A stretch of DNA of 13,109 nt from DAOTXN01 sp034435435 (GCA_034435435.1 DAOTXN010000003.1:1-13109); one strand, 5' to 3'. Counted from the stretch's first letter, positions 1 through 7,342 are shown. Translations and numbers: made by a program. Notes: generated by a model from the sequence alone, not told the origin.

Positions 1-822
1 ACAGGCCAGCGCGATGACGGTTACATTAAGTTGGTCCAAATGGGCGTTCGGTGGTATGATCCAGAGTTAGGCCGCTGGACCAGTCCGGACACCATTATAC
101 CCGATCCGGCCAATCCGCAAAGTCTCAATCGGTTCTCGTATGTCCTCAATAATCCGCTCAAATATCGAGATCCCACGGGTCATCAAGATGAACCGCCCGA
201 TTGGGTTAAAAGGGTCATTGACTTTCTCACCGGTAAAGGTTGGCATGTAGTAGGTGATCCGAGTCAGATTAACCCCAGTTGGAACGGAGCAGACTTGGCC
301 TTTGTCGACGATCCTGTCGAGTGGACAAGAGCGCTGGGTGTCGAGCTAAAAGATGTTGCAAACAGCGTGAATCTTGGAACATTGGGAAAAAGCCTCAAAT
401 TCGATGACTACGGTGGAAGTATCCCACGCATTGCACGGTCGGCTGAAAGGTTTAAGGACTCAGCAGTAGAGCAACTGCGACTTATGTCCCAAACCATCCG
501 CGATGCATATAAGGCAGGAGAATTGGAAAACGCGCTATTTACTTCAGGTGCAGAGGTTTCAGAAGGTGCGCAAGGAATTTTCGATGGCGTGTTTCGTGCC
601 ACCCAGGATGGAGTAGAAGTGCTCAAGGATTTCAGTAATGCCGCTCCCGCAGAGGTTAAGCGGCCGGATTTCTGGGCACGAGTTGGTATGGCGGGACGCG
701 CTATGTTGGGTTATGGAGAAGAGTTTCTGACCACTTTGGGCGGTGCGGTGGCACCCATAATCATTGCGCCACCTTCCATTTTTAGGCCTTTCTATCTCGA
801 TTCAGAACCGGTTGAATTGTAA
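1..822 (+). CDS. Rhs-family polymorphic toxin, C-terminal part (left end cut by window)
   Basis: The reading frame is open from base 1, so the gene starts outside the window; the TTG at 31 is internal. The first ~57 residues are a typical Rhs-repeat-associated core: TGQRDDG, then GVRWYDPELGRW, SPDTIIPDP, LNRFSYVLNNPLKYRDPTGH. The DPTGH motif is the usual junction where the conserved shell ends and the variable toxin tip begins. The tip (about 215 residues) has GADLAFVDD followed ~15 residues later by GVELKD. This spacing of Asp then Glu-x-Lys resembles a PD-(D/E)XK nuclease core, so I infer a DNase tip, with low certainty. The C-terminus (VAPIIIAPPSIFRPFYL) is hydrophobic. The tip is visibly less GC-rich than the operon downstream, as expected for a swapped cassette. 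The Rhs assignment is firm; the toxin activity is a guess. The downstream gene is its likely immunity partner. Confidence 0.85.
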   Translation, partial: TGQRDDGYIKLVQMGVRWYDPELGRWTSPDTIIPDPANPQSLNRFSYVLNNPLKYRDPTGHQDEPPDWVKRVIDFLTGKGWHVVGDPSQINPSWNGADLAFVDDPVEWTRALGVELKDVANSVNLGTLGKSLKFDDYGGSIPRIARSAERFKDSAVEQLRLMSQTIRDAYKAGELENALFTSGAEVSEGAQGIFDGVFRATQDGVEVLKDFSNAAPAEVKRPDFWARVGMAGRAMLGYGEEFLTTLGGAVAPIIIAPPSIFRPFYLDSEPVEL

Positions 823-913
823 CAGCCTTTAATGCTTGGGCAGGTCTGCCAGGTTTTGGCAATTCAAAACAGGCGACGAAAACTACAGTCAACCTGTTGC
901 TGGAGCGGAGAAC

Positions 914-1579
914 ATGGATGATATAAGACGACAAAGGTATGAACAGGCACTAGAGGCTAGAAGTAAAGCTTCGGATTGGCCTTCTGATCAACTTATGGTT
1001 GCTATCTGCTTGACCCAGTTGGGCAAATACCCAAACGCGCTACACTTTTATGACGTGGCACTTCAGGGCTTTCTCAAGGATCGCCGAGCCTGGCATGGAA
1101 CTAGCCAGCCCAACTGGCTGGTTGATACCTACATCTTGGCGAAGCAACCGGAGCTCTATCACCAAGTACAGGAGGAGGTTGAAGCCTACAAGCTTGATCG
1201 CCGGGGCGGTTCCCTTGTGGCGCTCTATTCCTACGCATTGGTTCGCCTGATATCGAGCGAGGATGAAGCTGCGGGCGATTATGTATCTGGACTCCTCAAA
1301 AAGACCAAGGTCAAAGACACTTTTGCGATGGGCAAAACCATTCAGGCCATCATTGCACGCGATCAATCGCCTTTTGACTTGGCACTTGATGATTTGCTGA
1401 AGGCTCATCGAGGGATGGCTAAATTGGGGGGGCTGCGGGAGACACCCGAAGGATTCCTATGCTTACCGGCGATGTCGCTGTCCAAGATGGCCCTAGAGCG
1501 TGGCATGGAGATCAACGCCGAAAGCGAATATCTGTCAAAGGGGTATTTGGAATACATTCATGTCCCACAAGTGATCTGA
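914..1579 (+). CDS. Probable immunity protein, Imm49-like
   Basis: This 221-aa all-helical soluble protein has no signal peptide or membrane segment. The frame is open back to a TTG at 836, but the ATG at 914 has GGAG boxes at 902-905 and 907-910 and gives a normal family length, so I start there. It lies 91 nt after the Rhs toxin stop on the same strand, the expected position of a cognate immunity gene. Family features I recognise are the end block (ETPEGFLCLPAMSLSKMALE, then ESEYL) and the middle block where an aliphatic helix is followed by a Leu-rich LDDLLKAHRG helix; both resemble immunity protein 49. Its role would be to bind and neutralise the Rhs tip in the producing cell. Without the domain match, position alone would still suggest immunity. 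An alternative is a TPR-like helical protein of other function. Confidence 0.6.
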   Translation: MDDIRRQRYEQALEARSKASDWPSDQLMVAICLTQLGKYPNALHFYDVALQGFLKDRRAWHGTSQPNWLVDTYILAKQPELYHQVQEEVEAYKLDRRGGSLVALYSYALVRLISSEDEAAGDYVSGLLKKTKVKDTFAMGKTIQAIIARDQSPFDLALDDLLKAHRGMAKLGGLRETPEGFLCLPAMSLSKMALERGMEINAESEYLSKGYLEYIHVPQVI

Positions 1580-1804
1580 CGACAGTTGCCGCTCGGGCCT
1601 GAGGCGTGGGGCTGCTCTTTCTGCCAAGCGGATGGGGTCTCATCGTGCGAAAGGGGAGTTTATCGCTTTCCCGACAGTGCAACCGGGTGAATGCAACGGG
1701 TACCCCATTGCACCGTCCGACGCTTCGCCCCGGACACCGCGTAATCGCCGGGCGGTAGTGATCAGCAACCACGTCTATCCCCTTCCGCTGCGCTACGGGG
1801 ACCT

Positions 1805-2297
1805 TGCGGCTATCTCAACTCGCCCGAGCTGGCGGTGCAGCCCAGCACGAGCTACCACGTCAGCGCCTGGATGCGGGGTGAGATCGACACGGAAGAGAGC
1901 GCGGCCAACTGGCTGCTGCGCGTCTACTACTATGACGCCAGCCACACCGCGCTGAGCTACGTCAACGTGGCAGTCGGCAGCACCGCTCCCGCCAACTGGA
2001 CCGAACAGGGAGGCGATTTTACCACCCCCTCCAACGCCGCTTTTGTGCGCATCCAGTTGTACAACTACCAGAACAGCGGCTGGATCGCCTGGGACGACGT
2101 GCGCCTGACCGGGGCGGGCGTGGTCACGCGCCAGTATTACTATGCCGGCGACCAGTACGTGGTGATGCGCGTAGGCAGCAGCACGGTGTACTACCTGCTG
2201 GGCGACCATCCCACGCTGCGCTAGGGACCATAGCTTGGGCAGTACGGCCATCACCGCCAACAGCAGCGGGCGTGAATATGGCGAGCTACGCTATAAG
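1805..2297 (+). pseudogene. Broken Rhs core fragment (CBM-like insert plus YYLLGDHLGS region)
   Basis: An open stretch from about 1805 to 2213 encodes a carbohydrate-binding-like beta module (GYLNSPELAVQPSTSYHVSA, later WIAWDDVRLTG). It is followed by the Rhs motif QYYYAGDQYVVMRVGSS and YYLLGDH. The motif should continue as LGST, but about 25 extra bases (2210-2234) bring in a TAG stop at 2222-2224. The expected continuation LGSTAITANSSGREYGELRYK is then found in another frame at 2235-2297, after which homology is lost. There is no start codon context and no upstream Rhs part, so this is debris of a second Rhs gene. It corresponds to the segment that normally precedes the core seen at base 1, which suggests duplication or recombination between Rhs copies. 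The 1580-1804 stretch upstream shows no gene I can support. Confidence 0.7.
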
Positions 2298-2546
2298 CTG
2301 TCTGCCATTCTCTCGCCGCTCCAACACGCGCTGCACCTCAACGATGGGCGTGGACACGTTGGAGCCTGAGCCACTCCGCCACTCGCGCCTGGCAGACCCG
2401 CCGCCGCTGATCAAAGCACAGACCTCTGTTGGTACAGCAGTACCGGGCCATGAGCAGGACCACCCCTTTGTACAGCGGGCCAGGTCTATCAAGTACAGGT
2501 TTGTCATTGCTCTCGGCCTCACGCGTGTTTCGTGTGAAGAGTTGGG
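2298..2546. other. Gene-free stretch, no recognisable content
   Basis: Several short frames are open on both strands here, but none has a supported start, a ribosome site or a family motif. It lies between the Rhs debris and the promoter of the next operon and is probably decayed sequence. I could not identify a transposase or RNA gene in it. Confidence 0.4.
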
Positions 2547-2575
2547 TTGACAAATCCAGAAATATGATGTAAACT
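2547..2575 (+). promoter_or_regulatory. Sigma-70-type promoter of the XRE/ImmA operon
   Basis: A perfect -35 box TTGACA (2547-2552) is followed after 17 bases by TAAACT (2570-2575), which matches four of six -10 positions. Transcription would begin near 2582, about 30 bases before the preferred start codon of the regulator gene. The XRE protein could bind here, but I see no clear operator repeat. Confidence 0.55.
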
Positions 2576-2614
2576 GGCCCGCATTGGTTTTCCTGAATGG
2601 CTCAAAGGTACGCT

Positions 2615-2995
2615 ATGGATCACGCTGCGCGGATCGAGCTTTTGTTTCGCACCATCACCAAGCCCGGCGGCAAGGAATTCAGCCACCGGGAGATCGAGGA
2701 ATTGACCGGTGGGACGATCTCTCACGCCGCCGTCTGGAAGGCGCGCAAGGGGCTGACCGAAAGCCTGAGCCAGCGCATGATCGAAGCCTTGAGCACGGCC
2801 TTTCAAATTCACCCCACTTACTTTTCCACCGAGCACGTGACGGCAGAAGATATCCCCAAGCTCCGAAAACAGTATCGCAGCGAGTTCCTGATCGAGCAGA
2901 TCGCCCTGCGGGCTGGCCAGCTCGACGACGAGGCTAAAGAGCACATCCTCAGCATGATCGACTTTGTTCGAAAAGCACAGGGGTCCCACCTATGA
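2615..2995 (+). CDS. XRE-like helix-turn-helix transcriptional regulator
   Basis: This is a 126-aa cytoplasmic DNA-binding protein. The frame is also open to an ATG at 2597, but only the ATG at 2615 has a Shine-Dalgarno (AAAGG, 2604-2608, six bases away), so I start there. Residues ~20-60 form the HTH (EFSHREIEELTGGTISHAAV, then a WKARKG turn). The YF in HPTYF at ~67-70 is the usual end of this subfamily's HTH, where the canonical form is roughly S-x-x-YIW-x-LR-x-G...NPT...FGV-x-x-x-YF. The C-terminal half is helical and may dimerise. This subfamily is typically encoded beside an ImmA/IrrE protease and a MAB_1171c membrane protein, exactly the order seen here; the next gene starts 19 nt downstream. 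By analogy the protease may cleave this regulator to derepress its targets. The targets are unknown. Confidence 0.8.
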   Translation: MDHAARIELLFRTITKPGGKEFSHREIEELTGGTISHAAVWKARKGLTESLSQRMIEALSTAFQIHPTYFSTEHVTAEDIPKLRKQYRSEFLIEQIALRAGQLDDEAKEHILSMIDFVRKAQGSHL

Positions 2996-3014
2996 ACACA
3001 CACAGGAGCGCACA

Positions 3015-3554
3015 ATGCAGCCACATCGCATCCGAGCCCGATTGCAGACCTTGTTGGATGGTCTGGACTATGATTTCAGCCGGTTCACGCTAGATGGCTT
3101 TAAGGACTGGTTAGAACGACGGCGCGGACGACCCATCGTCTTCGTCCCCCGCGCCATGCCCGCCACCCTCTTTGGGGCCTGGGTGCAAGGCATCGACGCG
3201 GACTATGTCTTCTTTGAGCAAGATACCCCGCTCATTCACCAGGCCCACAACCAACTCCACGAGCTGGCCCACATGATATGCGGACATCCGACTGCCGTGG
3301 TGGAGCCGCAACAGGTGGGCGCCCTTTTGCGCCACGCCGGCTCAGTCACAGACCCCACGCTCTTTGTCGAATCCTTGCTGCTGCGCTCGGCGCACTCGGA
3401 CGAGCACGAGCTGGAGGCCGAAACGCTCACCGCCTTGATCCAGGAGCGGGTGCTGCAACACGCCCGGCTCGACGCACTGTGGCAGGGCATCTCGATGGAA
3501 CGGGCGGTGGGAGATCACTTGACCGCCTATCTCAAAGGGATGGCGCAGCGATGA
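3015..3554 (+). CDS. ImmA/IrrE-family zinc metallopeptidase
   Basis: This 179-aa protein has the zinc-protease signature HELAHMICGH at residues 82-91 (His82, Glu83, His86). A downstream acidic cluster EHELEAETL (130-138) supplies the third zinc ligand, probably Glu132, Glu134 or Glu136. The ATG at 3015 is chosen because AGGAG (3004-3008) lies six bases upstream; the longer frame back to a TTG at 2964 would overlap the previous gene. Family members such as ImmA and IrrE cleave or inactivate a partner XRE-type repressor after a stress signal. The XRE gene directly upstream is the obvious substrate candidate (inference). The stop codon overlaps the next gene's ATG (ATGA at 3551-3554), so the two are translationally coupled. 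No signal peptide is seen, so the protein is cytoplasmic. Confidence 0.82.
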   Translation: MQPHRIRARLQTLLDGLDYDFSRFTLDGFKDWLERRRGRPIVFVPRAMPATLFGAWVQGIDADYVFFEQDTPLIHQAHNQLHELAHMICGHPTAVVEPQQVGALLRHAGSVTDPTLFVESLLLRSAHSDEHELEAETLTALIQERVLQHARLDALWQGISMERAVGDHLTAYLKGMAQR

Positions 3555-4579
3555 TGCAGACGGTCGTCGATTACAGCGCGGCGCTGGTGGCCGCGGCGCT
3601 GGTGCTCGAACGGCTGCGCGCGGTGCTGCGCACCCGAGGCGACCGGCAGGCGGTGTGGGTGTGGCTGTTCACGGCCTCCGTCGTGCCGTTCGTGGTCTTT
3701 CAGATCGACGACGTGTACACCACGGTTGACCGACTGGTCGGCGCGCATAACCTGGCCTGGTTGCTCTCGTACGTCTTTATGGTGCTCGCCGCCTACTACC
3801 TGTGCCACACGTTTATCGAGACCATGCCCGGCTGGTCTGGGCCGGGCGGCGTCATCACCATCGTAACCTTGGCGGCCATCTATCCTTTCGGCCCGGCCCG
3901 GGCGGCCGAGACGACCGACCACGTCCACGCCGCCAACGTGGGCGAGATACTCTTTATGGGGGTCAATTATCTCTATTTCGTCGCGATGGTGAGTCTCATC
4001 CCTATACCCCTTTGCCTGCGCACGCTGCGAGCCAGGCAGCAGCCCACTCCCGACCGCCTGCGCACGCTCGTGATTTTGCCGGCCTTGGCCGTGACCGTCT
4101 CGAACGCCCTCACCAAGCTGGTCGTCTACTCGGCCGGGTTTGTGTTGCCTACGCTGCCTGCGGCGCTCCTGAACACCGTCACGGACGTCTCGCGCCTGCA
4201 AGCCGGCGCAGTGACCGTCCTGTGGGTGGCCAGCCTGGCCCCCAGCCGATTGTACCGAGGTCTGGCCCATTTCGTAGAGTTCCTGCAAAAGGTCCACACG
4301 TGCAGAGAGCTGGGACGCCTGCAAGATTGGCTCGACGCGGCGTTTCCGGCGGTGGCTTCGGACCGCGCCGCCGGATTGGACGTGCTCAAGGCCCCGGATC
4401 TGCATCTCTATCGGCGCACCATCCACATCCTGGACCGCCAAAAGATGCTGGCGCAGGCTGAGGACGGGCCGGCCGCCCGGCTGTACCAGGGCCTCCAGAA
4501 TATCCCTGCCTCGGCCAGCTTCGACCAGGTGGTGGCCGCCTGTCGAGATCTCAGCCGCCAGATAGGAAAAACACGATGA
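3551..4579 (+). CDS. MAB_1171c-family seven-helix integral membrane protein
   Basis: The frame is open from 3278, but the bases before 3551 overlap the protease gene. The ATG at 3551 overlaps the protease stop as ATGA and is the natural start, giving 342 aa. About seven hydrophobic helices fill residues ~4-250 (for example VWVWLFTASVVPFVVF, LAWLLSYVFMVLAAYYLCH and YLYFVAMVSLIPIPLCL). A ~110-residue cytoplasmic tail follows, with LHLYRRTIHILDRQKML near residues 279-296; the LYRR-x-I-x-I-x-D pattern is the mark of this family (named putative transporter, DUF6545). Substrate and function are unknown. The constant pairing with an XRE regulator and ImmA-type protease suggests a membrane sensor that passes a signal to the protease, though a transporter is also possible. 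The stop overlaps the start of the hydrolase gene (4576-4579). Confidence 0.75.
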   Translation: MMQTVVDYSAALVAAALVLERLRAVLRTRGDRQAVWVWLFTASVVPFVVFQIDDVYTTVDRLVGAHNLAWLLSYVFMVLAAYYLCHTFIETMPGWSGPGGVITIVTLAAIYPFGPARAAETTDHVHAANVGEILFMGVNYLYFVAMVSLIPIPLCLRTLRARQQPTPDRLRTLVILPALAVTVSNALTKLVVYSAGFVLPTLPAALLNTVTDVSRLQAGAVTVLWVASLAPSRLYRGLAHFVEFLQKVHTCRELGRLQDWLDAAFPAVASDRAAGLDVLKAPDLHLYRRTIHILDRQKMLAQAEDGPAARLYQGLQNIPASASFDQVVAACRDLSRQIGKTR

Positions 4580-5451
4580 ACCTGATTCAATCCCTGCGCC
4601 TGCTCAAGGCCTACCTCGTTGCGAAACGGTTTTATGGGCAGTACCCGCATTTGACCCGCGACGTCGCCTTTCACCCCGAGATGGACGTGCGGCTGGATGT
4701 CTATGCGCCGCCCGACCCGCAGGCGGGTCACCCGGTTCTGCTTTTCGTGCACGGCGGCGGATGGAGCGAATTCAACAAAAAGCTATTTGCACCGGCGGCT
4801 ATGAAATTCCTGCCCGAAGGGATAGTCGTCGTCATCCCAGATCACACCCTCTACCCCCACGCGGGATACGAGCAAATGACGCGCGAGGTCGCCGCCGCCA
4901 TCGGCTGGACGTTGGAGAATATCGCGCAGTATGGGGGCGATCCGGGGCGGGTGGTCGTGTGTGGACACTCCTCGGGCGGTCACCTGGTCGGCCTGGCGCT
5001 GATGGATCCGCGCTTTCTGCCGGCTTTCGGTCACAGCGCCGGCGAGATGGGCGGCGTGACTTACGTCAGCAGCGGGTACGACCTGCCGGCGCAATACGCC
5101 TACGAACAGACCAGGAGCGGCGGCCGAGTCACCCAACTGATGCTCACGATGAAGGGGGTGGCAGGAGGCGTAGAGCACTTTTCTGCCGCCTCGCCCATCC
5201 ACTACGTGCGGCCGGACTTACCGCCCACCCTGGTGCTGCACGGAGACGCAGATCAAACTATCCCCGTCGATCAGGCCGTCGCGTTCCACGCGGCCCTGCA
5301 GAAGGTGGGGGCGCGAAGCGAGCTCAAGCTCTACCCTGGGCGCGGGCACAGCGAAATCCTGTTCTCGGCCCTGGCCGAGCGTCGCGCCCAGATCGTGTCC
5401 GACATTTCCGCGTTCGTCCACACCGGCGCGGTCGGCGCGGAAACCGATTAG
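4576..5451 (+). CDS. Alpha/beta hydrolase (esterase/kynurenine formamidase-like)
   Basis: This 291-aa protein carries the full alpha/beta-hydrolase set. HGGGW (59-63) forms the oxyanion hole, GHSSG (130-134) contains nucleophile Ser132, HGDADQTIP (222-230) contains the probable acid Asp226, and GRGH (255-258) contains His258. The layout is that of small-molecule esterases such as kynurenine formamidase and BD-FAE. The exact substrate cannot be read from the sequence. The N-terminal ~20 residues are basic and hydrophobic (MNLIQSLRLLKAYLVAKRFY) and could sit on the membrane. Its ATG overlaps the stop of the membrane protein gene, so it is the last gene of a coupled operon. It might make, alter or destroy a small signal sensed by the membrane protein (inference). 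Confidence 0.8.
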   Translation: MNLIQSLRLLKAYLVAKRFYGQYPHLTRDVAFHPEMDVRLDVYAPPDPQAGHPVLLFVHGGGWSEFNKKLFAPAAMKFLPEGIVVVIPDHTLYPHAGYEQMTREVAAAIGWTLENIAQYGGDPGRVVVCGHSSGGHLVGLALMDPRFLPAFGHSAGEMGGVTYVSSGYDLPAQYAYEQTRSGGRVTQLMLTMKGVAGGVEHFSAASPIHYVRPDLPPTLVLHGDADQTIPVDQAVAFHAALQKVGARSELKLYPGRGHSEILFSALAERRAQIVSDISAFVHTGAVGAETD

Positions 5452-5627
5452 AATGAGCAGCGCCTAAACAACACGAGAGACAGGCCCCTTCTTCCCAAAA
5501 GATGCCTGCCTCCCGCCATCCGACGCTCGACCCCGGCATCGCACCAGCAATGCGCGGTGGGCTTTGCGCTTGCAGGCATTATACGGGGATGGGGGTCAGA
5601 TGTCAACGGCCGCGAGAAGGAGAAAGG

Positions 5628-6389
5628 ATGACCCCAGCGCCTGATGAAAAGCCTTCGAACAGCGCAACCCCGCCGGGCACGCAGCGCCTCCCGGCCGATG
5701 CGCTGTGTTGCCAGACCTGCCCGTCCATCCAATGGACGAAAATGCAGATGCTGCGCGCCATTGCCCGCGAGGTGCGCGCGCCCACCGCGCTACTCCTGGG
5801 CGCCACGGAGATCCTGGCCGGGGAAGAGGAACGCCTGCACCCGGAGCATCGACGCTTTCTCGACCTCGCTCTGGCGCAAGCCAACCGGCTGAAACGTATG
5901 CTCGACGACTTTGGCACTGCCGTCGAGATCTATCATGGTCCCGCCGCCCTGGATTTCCAGCCGGTGGACTTGGCCCAGGTCGTGAGAGAGTGTGTTCGTG
6001 AGTATCAGCCTCGGGCCGAACAGAAGGGTCTGGAACTGAGCGCCGACGTCGCCCCCGTTGTCCGAGTGGTAGGGCGAAGAGATTTGTTACACACGGCCCT
6101 CTCGGCGCTGCTGGATAACGCCGTTAAATTCACCCCGGAGGGTTACGTCCGGGTCCGCCTGACCGAAACGGCCGTCCTGGATGTTCAGGATACGGGGATT
6201 GGCATCCCCGCGGATAAAAAAGACTTGATCTTTGAGCCTTTTTTCCAGGGACATTGTCACGGCGGCGTTGGACTGGGGTTGGGACTTGTGAAGCGCATCG
6301 TCGAATTGCATGGGGGCGCAGTCGGCGTCCTGTGCAGTACAGGAAAAGGGAGTACGTTCAGAATATGCTTGCCAGCACGGGAATCGTGA
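5628..6389 (+). CDS. Histidine-kinase-like ATPase with substituted H-box
   Basis: I start this 253-aa protein at the ATG at 5628, which has AAGGAG (5617-5622) five bases upstream; the open frame back to 5502 has no ribosome site. Residues ~40-100 look like a HisKA dimerisation helix pair, but the usual SHELRTP reads AREVRAP, so the phospho-accepting His is Arg47. The HATPase domain is intact: N-box LLDNAVKF (Asn164), G1 DTGIGIP (188-194), F-box IFEPFF and G2 GGVGLGLGLVKRI. No membrane helix or sensor domain is present; the N-terminus instead has a CCQTC motif at 27-31. The protein probably binds ATP but should not autophosphorylate on the canonical His. It could be a pseudokinase, phosphatase or scaffold. 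No response regulator is adjacent. The next gene overlaps its end by 25 nt. Confidence 0.75.
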   Translation: MTPAPDEKPSNSATPPGTQRLPADALCCQTCPSIQWTKMQMLRAIAREVRAPTALLLGATEILAGEEERLHPEHRRFLDLALAQANRLKRMLDDFGTAVEIYHGPAALDFQPVDLAQVVRECVREYQPRAEQKGLELSADVAPVVRVVGRRDLLHTALSALLDNAVKFTPEGYVRVRLTETAVLDVQDTGIGIPADKKDLIFEPFFQGHCHGGVGLGLGLVKRIVELHGGAVGVLCSTGKGSTFRICLPARES

Positions 6390-6853
6390 TCGAAGAAAGA
6401 AAAGTGCGCCACACCTGGACTGCGCACTGGGAAAAGATTCCCTTTGACGTAAAAAAGGACCGCCAAAAGTACGGCGACGCCGGCGTGTTTCGCTGTGAAA
6501 TCTTTGTTTTCCGGTCGCAGCAGGGGACCTGGAAGGTGAGCTGGTTCGCTCCCCGCCACGTCACGCGGTGGTGGCAACTGACTATGGCCTTGCGCTGGGA
6601 GAACATCTGGCGGAGCGAAAGACAGTATCTACGGCTCACCTTAAAAGAGCTGGACTTTTCCGGCGTGAGGGGGATGGAAGCCTTCGATGAGGTTGCCCTG
6701 GCCCGACTGGCCGTCTTTTTCCAGGATTATTGGCCCGGCCTGGCGTCGAGTGAGCTCGTCCAGGGCGTCCTCGAATATCTGTGTCGGTTCACCGTTTGGT
6801 CCGCGCCACGTATCCCAGGACGCCGCGCTGTTGCGGCGGCAGCAGTTGGGTGA
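6365..6853 (+). CDS. Hypothetical protein overlapping the kinase-like gene
   Basis: This 162-aa protein matches no family I recognise. The frame opens at 6254, but the ATG at 6365 is preferred because the earlier part lies inside the kinase-like gene. The only SD-like sequence (GGGAG near 6348-6352) is rather far upstream, so translation may depend on coupling to the overlapped upstream gene. The protein is rich in Trp, Arg and aromatics (HTWTAHWEKIPF, RHVTRWWQLTMALRWENIW), soluble, and ends in an Ala/Gly/Arg-rich tail. The last ~65 nt overlap, in the opposite direction, the end of the sigma factor gene, so the extreme C-terminus (from about AAPRIP onward) may not be conserved. Because it is coupled to the kinase-like gene, it may be its partner (inference). 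Confidence 0.55.
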   Translation: MLASTGIVIEERKVRHTWTAHWEKIPFDVKKDRQKYGDAGVFRCEIFVFRSQQGTWKVSWFAPRHVTRWWQLTMALRWENIWRSERQYLRLTLKELDFSGVRGMEAFDEVALARLAVFFQDYWPGLASSELVQGVLEYLCRFTVWSAPRIPGRRAVAAAAVG

Positions 6854-7313
6854 GGGTGTAGATGAGGGCGTCGGGTTGGTTGTCAACCGCTTTCGATAAC
6901 AGCACGGTGCTGTGAGAGCGTTCCAACGTGTCCTCGAGCAGGGTTTGCAGATGATCCAGGACATCCACAGCGTCCACTCTGACTTCGACGTCCCCGACCG
7001 CGTCTACATCGTCAACGATGCTCTCCGTTTCAAGAGGCGTGCTAAGGTCTTGTTGACGTAACACGTCTACGGCGGCGTTGCGGGCCACGGTCCAGGCCCA
7101 CCCCGTCAGGGTCTCGGGAGTGCGCACGGTCCCGATGCGGGCGAAAATCTTGGCGATCGCTGCGGACCAGACGTCGTCGATTTCGCTGGGCGAAAGATTG
7201 TCGAATCGGTAAGCCAAGCGTTCCTTGAGTGGCTTGAGAACGCGCTCGAAAAACTGCTCCCAGGCGTGCTCGTCCCCGTGTTGTAAGGCGATCAGGAATT
7301 CTGCTTCGAACAT
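6789..7313 (-). CDS. ECF-like RNA polymerase sigma factor lacking region 4
   Basis: This 174-aa protein reads on the minus strand from the ATG at 7313, with GGGAGG (plus-strand 7319-7324) a few bases upstream. Residues ~8-88 are sigma-70 region 2: an acidic amphipathic stretch (SEIDDVWSAAIAKIFARI), then TLTGWAWTVARNAAVDVLRQ, which matches the usual W-x-x-x-hARN-x-hhDhhR core. A long acidic linker follows (SIVDDVDAVGDVEVRVDAVD). Region 4 normally starts with LPP-x-Q-R-x-V-L; here LPPQQRGVLGYVARTKR appears and then a stop, so the -35-binding helix-turn-helix is missing. The gene could be a truncated relic or a variant needing a partner subunit. It converges on and overlaps the hypothetical gene by ~65 nt. 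Confidence 0.7.
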   Translation of the reverse strand: MFEAEFLIALQHGDEHAWEQFFERVLKPLKERLAYRFDNLSPSEIDDVWSAAIAKIFARIGTVRTPETLTGWAWTVARNAAVDVLRQQDLSTPLETESIVDDVDAVGDVEVRVDAVDVLDHLQTLLEDTLERSHSTVLLSKAVDNQPDALIYTLTQLLPPQQRGVLGYVARTKR

Positions 7314-7336
7314 CGTATCCTCCCGGACGAGTGCTG

Positions 7337-7342
7337 ATTATA
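7337..7342 (-). promoter_or_regulatory. -10 box of the sigma factor gene (extended)
   Basis: On the minus strand this reads TATAAT, directly preceded by TGG, giving an extended -10 (TGnTATAAT) about 25 bases before the start codon of the sigma gene. No convincing -35 box is seen at 16-18 bases. Extended -10 promoters can work without one. Confidence 0.5.

Noticed and set aside
1632..1955. Open frame between the immunity gene and the Rhs debris
   Set aside because: No ribosome site or family motif, and its end overlaps the Rhs-like coding frame on the same strand.
2272..2553. Overlapping frames on both strands that might be a transposase remnant
   Set aside because: No DDE motif, terminal repeat or recognised transposase segment could be found.
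4126..4441. Minus-strand open frames inside the membrane protein gene
   Set aside because: These are mirror frames produced by high GC; the plus-strand gene has clear family features and coupled overlaps.
5502..5579. 8-bp inverted repeat ATGCCTGC/GCAGGCAT before the kinase-like gene as a riboswitch
   Set aside because: The arms are short with ~62 bases between them and no riboswitch class core is visible.
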